From Paramyrothecium sp. XJ0827 (taxonomy: Eukaryota > Ascomycota > Sordariomycetes > Hypocreales > Stachybotryaceae): a DNA stretch of 64,000 nucleotides. Where the stretch lies: the NCBI GenBank assembly GCA_020881915.1, contig JAJFPB010000008.1, forward strand, positions 1,178,001 to 1,242,000, given 5' to 3'. The translations under genes were made by a program, and so were the position numbers. The notes beneath the pieces are model-generated. The model was not told the DNA's origin. It worked only from the letters and a program-made list of their open reading frames with translations, and did no database searches. Shown piece after piece: positions 1 to 11,226 of this stretch (position 1 is the first letter of the stretch; every line of letters starts with the position of its first letter).

Positions 1-432
1 TGCTGGTTGGTGCACTTGAACAGAGCTGTTGGTGGATTGCATGGTCACAGCACTCCATTCGGCCAACTATCTACCGATGCTAGGCACATCAGCATCACCA
101 ATGTATTTCTTTCGCGAGCTGTCTTTCAGAAAGGTACCTCGAGCACATAATCAAATGTATGAGGTAAGCAAGTGATGAAGTAAGCAACCACAGGACGCAG
201 ATACTGTCCTGCATGCCATTTGGGTGAGACTAGTCCTAATCTGGGTTAGATTCTTCATGAATCTTCCAGAATGGGCATGCGTCAGTCAACGACTTTACAA
301 AATTTCGTGGGATGCCCTCCAGCTTCGAAAAAGGAAATCTTGTAAACGCATATCATTTGGTTTTTGATCTGGTCTGGTGTTGATAACATTTCCAAACCGA
401 TCATTCATTCTACCTCTACTCAAACCACAAAA
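1..432. other. Upstream region of fes1, no gene seen
   Basis: No open frame or RNA gene is convincing here. The last ~100 bases lead directly into the fes1 start and presumably hold its promoter and 5' leader. Confidence 0.5.
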
Positions 433-1074
433 ATGGCCGACCCAAGACTCAATGAGCTCCTCAAATGGAGTATCGAGAACAGCGAGAGCACCAAAAATGA
501 CCCCGCCGCGGCACCTCCCACGAGCAACCTCACTCCAGAGCTCATGGCTGCCCTGATGGGAGGCCCCTCCGACGCCGATTTGATGAAGGCCTCGATGGAG
601 ATCATCACTTCCGCCGATGGCGATGTCAGCCTCGACGATAAACTCATTGCCTTTGACAACTTCGAGCAACTGATTGAGAACCTCGACAACGCAAACAATA
701 TTGCCAACCTGAGCCTCTGGACCCCGCTGCTGGAGCAGCTCAACCATGAGGAGCGCGAGATGCGCAAGATGGCCGCGTGGTGCGTCGGCACCGCCGTCCA
801 GAACAACGTCAAGACACAGGAGCGGCTGCTGGCCGTGGGCGGCGTCCCCTCGCTGGTCGAGCTTGCGCTCAAGCAGGGCGAGCCCGAGGACGTGCGCCGC
901 AAGGCCGTGTACGCCCTGAGTTCGGCGTGCAGAAACTACCAGCCGGCCATGGATACGTGCACCGAGGAGTTGACCAAGCGCGGTCAAGCCACGGACAAGG
1001 TGGACGCAACGAACATGGAGTCTGTAGATAAGATCATGAACGATCTTAAGGAGAAGGCCAAGGCCACGGCTTAG
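433..1074 (+). CDS. fes1: Hsp70 nucleotide exchange factor Fes1
   Basis: Intronless gene for a 213-residue protein. Fes1/HspBP1 proteins are cytosolic armadillo-type factors that release ADP from Hsp70 and help send misfolded proteins to degradation. The N-terminus (MADPRLNELLKWSIENSES) is the typical Fes1 opening helix. It is followed by a low-complexity linker and then armadillo-like helices, with EEREMRKMAAWCVGTAVQNN, VGGVPSLVELAL and VRRKAVYALSSACRNYQPA all characteristic. The length matches fungal orthologues. The start at 433 is the first ATG of the frame, has AAA before it, and gives the conserved N-terminus. The next gene, mrpl7, is convergent, and the two stop codons are about 255 bp apart. 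Confidence 0.95.
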   Translation: MADPRLNELLKWSIENSESTKNDPAAAPPTSNLTPELMAALMGGPSDADLMKASMEIITSADGDVSLDDKLIAFDNFEQLIENLDNANNIANLSLWTPLLEQLNHEEREMRKMAAWCVGTAVQNNVKTQERLLAVGGVPSLVELALKQGEPEDVRRKAVYALSSACRNYQPAMDTCTEELTKRGQATDKVDATNMESVDKIMNDLKEKAKATA

Positions 1075-1328
1075 ACTGTCGATCCACTGGGAATATCACA
1101 CAAAATGCATTGGGCGGAGTCGAGGCGTTGGGTGCGTCGGGTGAACGGGTTATACTCTTACAGGCCAGGATATCCTTGGTAGACAGGACAAAAGAAACTT
1201 TGATGCTCCTTTTCTTATGCAAAACATGTCTAGTTATGATACAGCTTTTATACAGTGACTACACAGTAACGCGCATTTTCGAAGCGTTTTTCTCCACTTC
1301 CTCCATCCTTGACCAGAAATCCAAAAGT

Positions 1329-2573
1329 TTAGTGCTTCAGCTTGCCGTAGAATGGGAAGCCCAGGGCTTCCATTAGAAGTCTGCCTTGTCGGTCAGAAGT
1401 GCCAGTGGTCTGAATGTAAATATGGCAGCCGGGAACCAGTCTCGCAGGGTACATCTATACAGACAAAAGGTCAGTGGGCTGGCTTCTCACTGAAAGAAGT
1501 TTTTTGGGGGCAAAATGTTCTTACATCGTAGTTGAATTCCAACTCTGGGAAATAGGCCATCCATTCGGGCTTCATACCGAAGGCCAGGTTTCCGGATCCA
1601 TCTCCAGAGCTAGCTTTGATGCCGGGCCAGTCCTTGATCTTGGGAAGCACGAGGGTAACGAGCTTGTCCACGAAGTCGTAGGCCGCGCCACCCCGGATGG
1701 TGACCTTTGCGCCAGTCTTGTCGCCCTTGCGGACGCCCCACTGGACGACGCCGTGGTTGACCTTGGTGACCTCGGGGAAGCCGCCGCTGATGGCCTGCAA
1801 GATGGCGCGAGCAACCTGCAGGTATTCCTTGTTCTGGGCAGCCTGGGGAGCAAATGAGTGGATGGAGACGGCGGAGATCTCAGGGATGTTGTGCCAGGCA
1901 ATGTCGCGTTCCAGCAGACCTAGTCTCGACGAGCCACCACCTCTGGGACCTCTGCTGGGTCGGTTCTTGTGGTACGGCGAAGAGCCATCCCATTGCCTCA
2001 GCTGGCCCTTCATTGAGACAGGGGGTATCGTGCCAGGGGGCGTGTGCTTGTATGTGAGAGTCATGAGGTCGGGTGCAATAGTGCTGTCGTACGTATGCTT
2101 CAGCCGGGGGAAGTTGAACGGTCCGGGAACGAAGTCACGAGCGGTAGGGTCGGATGAGGCGGGCATCTGGACGGGGTGAAGAGGGCCTCGGTAGTACTTG
2201 GGAGGATGATATTGGTATCTGCAAAATATCAGAAACTAGACTGCGTATGACTTGAACTGGACAGGCAGAACACTTACCGGTTGCCAGGGAGGCTCCTCTC
2301 TTTCGCGCTAACCTTGGGCGCATTGTTGAAAGCCTGGATATCGTCCTTTTTTGGAGCAGGCGTCTCGAACGACGAGGCAGAGTCGAGCTCTGCGAGGTCA
2401 CCTGCGTTGGAGGCTGGCTTTTCGGCAGCGGCAGCCGAAGCGAAGGCCCTCTTTGCAGTCGCAGGAGCTCGAATTGGCATTTGCCTGCGGCTCATGGCCC
2501 TGAGCAGGCAGCTTCCCTCTCGAACACAAGCCATGGCGACGACTGATGATTTCTGTGCCTGGTTTGAAGCCAC
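1329..2573 (-). CDS. mrpl7: Mitochondrial large-subunit ribosomal protein uL5m
   Basis: Three exons: 2573-2278, 2218-1525 and 1454-1329, joined by GTAAGT/TTGCAG and GTAAGA/TATAG introns. The joins give one frame of 371 residues. The protein belongs to the uL5 family, which binds 5S rRNA or its replacement region in the large subunit. Fungal mitochondrial copies are called MRPL7. Visible family signatures are GVVQWGVRKGDKTGAKVTIR, GGAAYDFVDKLVTLVLPKIKDWPG, GNLAFGMKPEWMAYFPELEF and the last exon IQTTGTSDRQGRLLMEALGF. The first ~70 residues are Arg/Ala/Ser rich and probably form a mitochondrial presequence. An in-frame ATG at 2534 (MACVREGS) could be the true start instead of 2573. Without the last intron the frame would end about 17 codons past the donor, so the final 41-residue exon is supported by homology. 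Confidence 0.93.
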
Positions 2574-4895
2574 TCGTCGCCAGAACCGGGGATTGTCGCG
2601 TGGGATTGGAAATTTCCATCAGCACGGAGCAGCTAGTCTTATGGCAAGCCACAGGTACGGGAGAAGTCTTTGGTGTGGCTTGAGTGTGGCGGTGCTGATC
2701 CGAGCAACACGAGCTAACACATTACCTAAGCTAAGATTTCCTACGTACCTTATGATTCGACAGTCCAATTCTTACCTTATACTCCGACTGACATCTAATG
2801 TTACTAGATTTAAACAACACGGGGTTACCGGTATGTGTCACAGTTGCGTTAAATCATCCATTTTAGCGCAGTAGTAGTATTGTCAACTCTAAATCTATTG
2901 TTTCCCCAACCGACTATTGCAGGCTGCGTTGATATTGACCACGAACCGTTCTCTGCACAGGTGATGTACCTTACCTAGTATGGAGCCAGGCTCAACATGG
3001 CAACCGGGGGCGAACAAAGAGCTGAGACCGGGTTGGTGGTGTTATTAAATTTCATCCCCGCCTACACGGAGCTGATCTCGTCTTCATATGGTTGGACATG
3101 CGTGGACTGTATGCTCCGGCCGAGCTGAGTTCAATGTGGCATGACGACTTTTCGCCGCGCATAACCGAGAATCGAGATGGGAAAGGGGATAAGCAGCTCG
3201 TCTGCGTTTTGGGTCGATGCATACCATTACGTAGTTGGCTGCAGGGCCCTCAATGCTTAACCATTCAGGGTCAGCCGCGCTGCCTTCCTGGGTGCAGTCA
3301 CACGCGGTTAAATGGGCAAAAAGTGATCAAGAACCACCAAAACTGGAGATGTATAGCGTGGCCCATTACGCAACTCCGAACCATTAGGCACACCAAATTA
3401 CAGCCTGCGCGTTGGTGGATGCTTCCTTACGCGGATGAATCGTAGTCAAGTGGTAGCCAGAGGAAACAGTCCATCAAGCACAAGTCCCGAACAGTGGGGA
3501 GGGGGGGGTTTCACCTGTCCCTTCTACCTCTAGGTACACAGGAACCTCAATGACTTGGGATGTTGATGTTCCAAAGGCACGAATATGCTCCAAAAATGGC
3601 TTTTCTCCTCCTGTTCTTCCAGAATAATTTCCCCAACAAGTCGAGGAAAATAAATCCGATGCTTGAGATCCAACCAAGCAAGGTTCTGCAGTCCGCCTTA
3701 TTTCGCTCACCCTGGATAAGTTAGGTTTGGTACCTTATTTTACGATGTCAGTCAGCTGGGTTCCAAACGGGGCCGGTTGTGGTTGCTACCATGCCTGGGT
3801 TCGGCAGCCGTGCGGATTTCGCCTGGGGCGTGTTGAGAAGGATCTCGCTGTAGGGGTCTCGGGCTCTAACCAGAAACCGTCGGGGGGCGGGATGCGAAGA
3901 GCCCGATGGTCTGCGCCGACGCCAATTGCCAAAGTGTCTGTGACCAAGGATCATGCTCGCTTGTTGCAAACGGAAGATTAACAGCTGTTCAAGAGCTGGA
4001 ATAGGACTGCGGCTCCCATCCCGGGTCTGCTACCTGTAATGTACACCGACAACATCTGATGACAGCCTTCGAAACTTGCCAACAACGTAAAAATAAACGC
4101 GAAGTTCCCGCCCGCCCCGCCACTCACTACTTCCAGCAGAAGGGTGGGCCCATGTGACGACAAGTCCATGTACCTGATGATACCTAGGTAGGTAGGTACT
4201 AATGAATATAGAAGAAGTAGTAGGTTTTCTTGTAAATAGATTAATTAAAAAATAAATAAATAAACAATTAAATAAATTCTATTAAAAATCCTTAAAAATT
4301 ATTTTATTTTTATTTAATTTTTCTTTTAATTTCCTAATACTCTTTACGATTAACCGTTTTGCAGTCCGCGTATTTTTGCTCACCACTTGTCGGGTCAATG
4401 AGTGACTGAGATGTATGGTGTACCTGCGTTATCGCGCCCATCCCAAGGTCCGAGGCACCATTAGCGCAACGGGCTGTTCAGTAAGTGAGGTACCTTGATC
4501 TGATCCTCTCCCAGAGCTAACAGTGGGGGAGCCACCACACCCTTTAAAGTTGTCCATCCACTTTTAAGATCGCCGTGCTCTCTCGCCAGCTCACTGTTTC
4601 CTCCAGATTTATATTGCCTGCCTTGGCCACGTTCTCCCGAGGCTCTCTCTCTCTCGGCAAAAGTAACTCAACCACCGAACATCGTGCTACCATTTACGCT
4701 AGGTGTTTCATCTTGCGCCGACCTGCCATCGACCAGCATCGCCTTAAAACGAACCGCATCCCTCTACCTCGAGAATGCTGATTGCTGCGTTCGCGCTGCC
4801 TCGCTGAACGCCGCGAGGGCTTTGCTTCTTCTTCTTTTCGTTATATTTCAAGCCCGGTACTTGAATCAAAGACTCGTGGCTCGTACAAGTTCAAC
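2574..4895. other. Gene-poor interval with AT-rich island
   Basis: About 2.3 kb between mrpl7 and the deubiquitinase gene. The frames present are short and unlike known proteins. The tetramer/pentamer motifs taccttacctag (about 2967) and cctaggtaggtaggta (about 4181) occur here. The last ~330 bases are pyrimidine-rich and probably the promoter/leader of the next gene. Confidence 0.5.
4195..4350. repeat. AT-rich island, probable RIP relic
   Basis: About 150 bases made almost only of A and T (runs of aaataaat, ttaaaaat, ttttattttt) inside a ~50% GC surrounding. In ascomycetes such abrupt AT blocks are usually repeats mutated by repeat-induced point mutation. No coding trace of a transposon survives. 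Confidence 0.5.
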
Positions 4896-7713
4896 ATGAA
4901 GGAGTTTCCTCGAAAGTTTTTAAGCCTTCGTGACAAGAATGGCTCACAGCGCCGAAGCAAGTCTGTGCCGCCTGGACACAAGGTACGGAAATCTTCTAGC
5001 ATAGGCGGACTTTCCTCTTACCTCCACCAGCCGCCACGGGGCTCTTGGTAAATCAACAAAATTTGGCTAACGGTATGGCTCCCTACAGTCTCATGCTACT
5101 CCAACATTCATGTCCATATTCAAGAACGATGCCTCCAAGAACCACCCAAAAGACAACAACGACAAGGAAAAGGACGATATAATGGTGCGATTTAGCCTCA
5201 GGTCCCTACGTAGGGGTCTATCAATACTAAGAGATCGCAGATCGAATCAGTCCAGCGCAGGCTCCAGGAGCTAGACATCTCCAACATCTCACTGGACCAT
5301 ATTAAAGCCATCCTCGAAACAAAATATGCTGAGGGAGATCCGCTTAAGACAGCCGACTTCATCGACATGGAGCACAAAGCTGCTGCCGGCATAATCACGT
5401 CCTACGACCCCAGCGTTCATATGGCAGGCGCTGAGAATCGCGGCAACGTAACATGTTATTTGGATGCCTTGCTGTTCGCCATGTTTTGCCGAATGGATGC
5501 GTTTGAGTGTATGCTCAAGACAGACTTTCCTCCCGAGGATCACAGGACCACGCTGGTCAAGCTCTTGCGGATGTGGGTCAACATGTTGCGATCAGGGAAA
5601 CTGATTCGCACAGACATGGTGAGCACTTCATTCCACGCCCTGCGGAGCTTTAACTCTAAACATGTGGTAGACCAAATTGATCCAGGACGCTCTCGCAGAC
5701 TGTGGTTGGTCTGATGCAAGGATGCTCGAGCAGCAAGATACTTCGGAGGCATTCGCTTTTCTAACAGAGACCCTTCAGCTGCCTCTGCTCTCATTACAGG
5801 TTGATCTTTTTCATCAAGGGAAACGCGATGCGGATGATCACAAAGTCGTCTACGAGCGCCTGCTAAACCTGGCTATTCCTCCGGACCCTGAAGGCAAAGG
5901 CATCAAGCTTGAGGACTGTTTAGAGGAGTACTTCAATGCCAGGGTGGATGTTTTCAGGGACAGCGAAGAGGCGAAAAAGGCGTTTATCGAGGAGAGCATG
6001 TCAGAGGCGAGACTCACGCCGACCCCGAGATCTACACTTCGGCTTGTGACGCCTGCAGTTGACAGTATTCCCACAGCCCTCACAGCTTCACCAGTAACAA
6101 TTTCGCCACTTGCATATCAACAAGGACAGCTTGAAAATCAAGGTTCGGGGTCAAGTCCGAGGGAAGACGGTACAGGTGGTCAGGACACCACGTTAGAACA
6201 TGATAATGGCTCCTCAGCTGCGACTCCGACACGGCCAAGTGCTCGCCATCGGTCAACCAGCGTTATTCAACGTATGGTTCTGGATGAAAGGGGTCGTCCT
6301 GCTACCCCCGAGAGTCCTTCAATGTTGCAGAAAGCTATGAGCAAGGATTCGACCGTGGTAAAGGCCGTTACAATTCCAGCATGGCAGTTTTTCAGGTTAA
6401 TTCGTGAGTTCGAGGCCACCTCCAATTTGACCGACTCGGCGTATACTAACCTGACTTCAGCTTGGCATGCTCTCAACAGCAATGAACCGAGCAGTGACCT
6501 CGAGGTCGCCATGAATTTTGATCAGAAACCAGTGGTTGGCATCTGCTTGAAACGCTACGTTATGACCGAGGATGGGTACCCCAAGCGGCACAACACGTTC
6601 ATCGACATACCGGATCGCTTACGCTTGCCACACTTTATGCTGGCTGGCGATAGCGCCGAGGAAGATCCTCGACTTCTGAACACGAATTATAAGCTCGTGT
6701 TGCAGTCTGTCGTCTGCCATCGTGGCGATTCCGTCTATAGCGGTCACTACATTGCCTTTGCTCGTGTAGCGCCCAAGCTGCTCACTGGCAATCGGAGGCA
6801 TAATTTTGATCCACCGCCGGATTACGAGGAAGCCCAGTGGGTCATGTTTGATGACCTGGTCGATGAGGGTCGCGTCACGTATATCGATGACATCAAAGAG
6901 GCTTTGAAGGAAGAGATGCCATATCTTCTCTTCTATCAGGTTGTGCCGATGGTGGATGTTGCCGCACCTTCGACGGATGCGGAGACAGAGCCTCCTTCAT
7001 ATAACGCGTCGAAGGTGAGCATTGAGCTCCCGCCTACACCGACTACCAACGACAATCATTCATCCGAGCTATCGCCCCAGCGAGACGGGTATTTTGACGC
7101 GGCACGTACAGTCGGGCTTGCAGATCCAAAACGAAGCAAACCACCGAGTATTCGTTTATCTGCAGATTTCGATCGTCCTTCCCGCAAGAGCATTGAAGAA
7201 ACGGGATTGCCTTCGTATGCAAGCTCGACCGTTGGCGACTCACGTCGCCCAAGCATGAACTTGAACGATTCAACCGCTGTCACCCCTGCAATGACTCCTG
7301 ATGGACATTCTCCGGCAGCCACTCCTGGTGATGAGACGACTGCTTCCAGACTCTCGAGGGCTGCCTCGCGTTTTGCAAAGGGGAAGCAAAGTCGACCTGC
7401 CAGCCAGTCAGGGGAAGGCCGAATTAGCATTACGATGACTCGGCTCAGCGGATTGATGAGGCAGAGCAAGGAGCCCCTGGTTGAGCCAAACGCATTAAGC
7501 GTCTCGTCTACAACTTCGATAGGGGCGACAGGTTCGGATGTTTCAAATCAGAACAGTACCGAGTCCTCAGGTGATCAAGAAAAGCCACAGTTGCCGAGTC
7601 AGCCAGTACAAAGCTCAGCACATGGCAAGCACAGTCACAAGAGAGGCAAGTCAAAGGACAAGGCTGGCAAGCAGAAGTCTACGCAACCAGAGCGAGAATG
7701 CACAGTGATGTAA
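4896..7713 (+). CDS. Ubiquitin carboxyl-terminal hydrolase (C19, CYLD-like Cys box) with C-terminal CaaX box
   Basis: Five exons: 4896-4982, 5089-5184, 5241-5618, 5671-6403 and 6461-7713. They encode 848 residues. The protein is predicted to cleave ubiquitin conjugates. The Cys box is GNVTCYLDALLFAMF with Cys133. The His box is YSGHYIAFAR with His527, followed by WVMFDDL as the third catalytic region. The sequence CYLDxxLF resembles the CYLD branch of USP enzymes more than the usual GNTCYxNS. Between the two boxes lies a Ser/Thr/Pro-rich insert (about residues 260-420), and after residue ~590 a long disordered tail ends in a Lys/His-rich stretch and CTVM, a CaaX prenylation signal. The intron at 6404-6460 has no stop and is a multiple of three, so gene finders may translate through it. 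Substrates are unknown. Confidence 0.85.
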
Positions 7714-8756
7714 GCTCAGCAGGCTGAGCTTGCAATTTGTTTGACATGTTCAGCACAAAGAGATGACGTTCAGCGGGATATTTCCTTGATTGGAGACGGA
7801 AGGATCGCGGTGGTCTTTAGAAGGGCGTTGCATGCAGCGATACGACTTCATGAATTATACAGGAGAGGCAGGGCCCGAGGTAGGCGCAGCACAAAAACCC
7901 AGAGAAGCATCTGCATGGACCTTAATGGTAGCACGGCGTTTGGCAGGAGAAAGGAGCTAAAGCGAGCACATTGTTTGCTCAGGATACACAGATTCATTTA
8001 GGAGTAGCATCATTAGCGAAAAGAAGATGTTTCATTTTGAGTGGCTCAGTAGCATTTCCTCTTGCAAACACCGATTGTTCCTCTGTCATGGCCGCAATCA
8101 AATCTATGGCGCGTGTAGGTGGACAGTCGGACATGAAATGTTCATATAAAGCTTGTTCTCTTTGCCAAACCAGGTTATTGAGTTTTCATCTATTTGCACA
8201 TACACTATACATGACAGGCAACACGGGAGTAGCCATCCGTCCCCCTTTTCCACTTGACGCATCGAAACGAGCTTGAACTGCTACTCGCACGCGAAGTAGG
8301 CTAACCACCACCATGTTCCCCCTGGCCCCAAGAATACCCAACCTAAATGGCAATAAAAAAGAAGAGAGTAAAATGCAGCATGCGACGAAGCCGTATTCCA
8401 GGCCAGCGCAAGAGTAATGTACATATATGCGGTGGAGGGATAGCACGCGACAGTGCAGCGCTGCCGGTCATCCCCTCAGAAAAGGCATAAGCTGACTTCC
8501 ACCAAATGTCAATGTCCGCAGCGGTCTAGTGTGTGGAGGAACCAGTTCCCGGCCAAGAAGCAGCCATGCCATCGTCAAAGGGGGTAGAGGTGTCGTTTAG
8601 GGGGAGGCAATTAATAAGACAATGTGAGGAGAAAGGGGTGAGATGGGGGAGGTTGGTGCTCTTGGGTCGGTTTGCTACCACGAAGCTGGTTTGTGTTCCT
8701 TCAAACCGCCATTGGAGCTGAGCATTGCGCGGACGTATTGCCAGTGGTACCCAGGC
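7714..8756. other. Intergenic, convergent 3' ends
   Basis: About 1 kb between the deubiquitinase stop and the tom40 stop on the opposite strand. It should contain both 3' untranslated regions. I see no gene or notable repeat. Confidence 0.5.
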
Positions 8757-9946
8757 TTAGAATGGGATGTTGGGGCTGGGCTGAGCGCCGAGAGTCTCTG
8801 TCTGCTCTTGCAGCTCCTCGGGGGCGGTCTCGATGGAGACGGCGAGGCCGAGCTTGGCTTGTTGCTATTGAAGAATTAGTTTAGCTGGGGAAATGTCCTC
8901 TCGGCACAACATAGCTTACCGTGAAGTGGTCAATATCAGCAGCGAAGGTCATCATGACGGGAGCAGCGACACGCTTCTCGAGGACGCAGCTGAGCTTGCC
9001 CTTGGAATCCACCTGCGCTCGGAAAGTGGACATGCGGAAGTCGTACTTGGCACCAATGGTGGTGATGCCCTCCTTCTGCATGCCGCCTCCCATCAGGCCA
9101 GCGGCAGCGGGGACAAGGCCAAGGTTCAGGTCGACGCCGGCTTGAACCTTGTCAGAGAGCCTCCTCCAGTACGAGGTGTTGAGGGTTCCCATGGCGGCCT
9201 GCAGCTGAGCAGTGGCGACCCAGTCGTTGGACTTGTATCGAGCGCAGTAGGAAACAACGCACTCAGGGCCCTGGCTGAGGCCGGGTCGCTGGTAGAGGGT
9301 CTCCATGCCGAGGGCGAGCTTGGGGGTGATGGACTGGAGGTAGCTGCCGATGTAGATACCGGTAAGGCCTCCCTCGAGGAAGGAAGGGTTCAGCATCTTC
9401 AGGGAAGCCGTGAAGTCATCGCCGGTGTACTCGTGCTCGAGATGGGCCATGTCCTGGCCACCGGGGGAGATGGAGGCCTGGACCTTGGAGACGAACTTGT
9501 CGGTCCATCGGTAGTTGAATCGCCCAGAGAGGGAGCCCTCGTTATCGAGGTTGCCTTGGCAGAAAACCTAGAGGATGCGCGTGTCAGCCATCCTCTTATC
9601 CTTGGAATTGAGACGGTCACGGAGGAAAGCTTACCTTGCCGGTGCCGTACATGGTAGCAAAGGCATAGGGGTTCATGCGCTCGCCGCCCAGGGCGAACTG
9701 GTGGGAGACCTGGAACAGGGGGTTCATGCTGAAGACCTTGGTCAGGTCGGCACGGATGCCGGTGAACATGTAGTTGTTGACGAAGACATCGCGCTGGACC
9801 TCCTTGGACAGCGACTCGATGGTGCCGGGGTTGGACAGGCCAAGCTTAGCCCTGCGCTCGGAGAAGGAGTTGATGGCATCTCCCAACGAGGCGGCGATCG
9901 GGTTGGCGAACAGCAAGGTCCGTAGGGGATCGAAGGCGGCAGACAT
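8757..9946 (-). CDS. tom40: Mitochondrial import receptor subunit Tom40
   Basis: Exons 9946-9635, 9567-8920 and 8864-8757 encode 355 residues. Tom40 is the 19-strand beta-barrel that forms the protein-conducting channel of the mitochondrial outer membrane. Recognisable stretches are [80 protein letters not shown]-like [16 protein letters not shown] and the beta-signal region [15 protein letters not shown]. The last 36-codon exon ([17 protein letters not shown]) follows a TTCAATAG acceptor and completes the conserved C-terminus. Length and exon structure fit fungal Tom40. It is divergent to the PFK-2 gene, with about 1.28 kb between their starts. Confidence 0.95.
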
Positions 9947-11226
9947 GATGACGATGTGCGTTCAGCCCGTTGGCTTCGAGATCGGTTCGGGCTCAGAGGG
10001 GGGAAAGGACCGGCGGAGGGAAAAGAAAGGCCGCGAGTTCAGAAATTAATGTCCCGGTTGCCAGCAGGTAATAGGCTGGGTCGTAGGGCGCTGTTCGGGA
10101 GAAAAGGGAGGGTGCCGCGCTGGGTTGGCTCCGAATGCGATGGGCTTGAATGTATGGAGTCGAAGAATATTTTTCATCCAGGCTACGTACAAGGAGGTAC
10201 AGCAGAGCTCCCGCGGACAGGGAGGAGCACGAGCCACAGATGATGCCCACAGTAAACTGGAGCGCTTTTCCCAACGCTGGGCAATGGTATGGCGAGGTAC
10301 TCTGTACGGTACTTTCCGGGCGCCCGGCCGCAGGATAATCCGTATCCGACGTCGCCCGTCATTCCTGCACCATGTACCTACGACAGGGGCACATTTCAGC
10401 TGTGCCGTCAGGAAACGGATCATTCTTCCACGCTGATTGGACGAAGCACATTTTCCTCAGTCCATCCTCTGCCCGTCGCAAGGCAGCGGCTACTGCGGGA
10501 GTGCCAGCACAAAACTTGTAGTGATGTATTATTAGGGGACCCGAAGCGGAACACCAAGTGCTCATATTAGTGCCAGTCTGCAACGGCCGTGGGGAGGCAC
10601 AGTGGCAACACACAGGCCTCCAGCCCAAGCACTCGGGCCACCCATATTTCGTCATCAGTCCTACCCTGGACTTCCACCGTAGCTCTAGTGAGGTAGTCCA
10701 CCGAAAGTCAACCTCGCTGCCGTGGATTTAAATCGTGGCCTTCACATGTCTGCAGCTTTCGTACCTTTGCAATCATCTCCGCTTGGGTATTTCAATTGGG
10801 AAGGTTCTGTCTTAGCACAGCTGTTGTTTCCCTGCTGCACTGCTTATCGGCTTAGCGGCTTAAGCCTTCCGACAAGATCCGATCCACTACGGACCCCCAT
10901 ACATGTAACCAGACGCTCGTGCTTCAGTCCTTACACCATCACTTCCTCACACGGACACACATTATCTACTTTCACGATCCCCTCACGAAAACTTGTGTTG
11001 AATCGTCTGTTCTGGCCAACGCCTCCGAAGGCACGCAACCCACCAAGCCGCAGTATCGTCACCCTCAAAAGTTACCGACGCTTGCACCTGCCGACGTCAC
11101 CGCAGCTCAAGGTGAAGTTGATACATTGATTCAGCATCACTCTGTTGGACACGCCAGGGCGACTTCATTTCACACCGGCATCTGCCACATGCAACGCGGT
11201 ATTGACCACAGGAAACAAGTATCAAC
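9947..11226. promoter_or_regulatory. Shared upstream region of tom40 and the PFK-2 gene
   Basis: About 1.3 kb between two divergent starts. No gene was supported on either strand, although frames of ~100-170 codons occur by chance. It must contain both promoters. I could not single out a specific binding site. Confidence 0.5.

Noticed and set aside
8893..9657. 254-codon plus-strand frame
   Set aside because: It lies antisense to tom40 and is explained by the codon bias of that gene.
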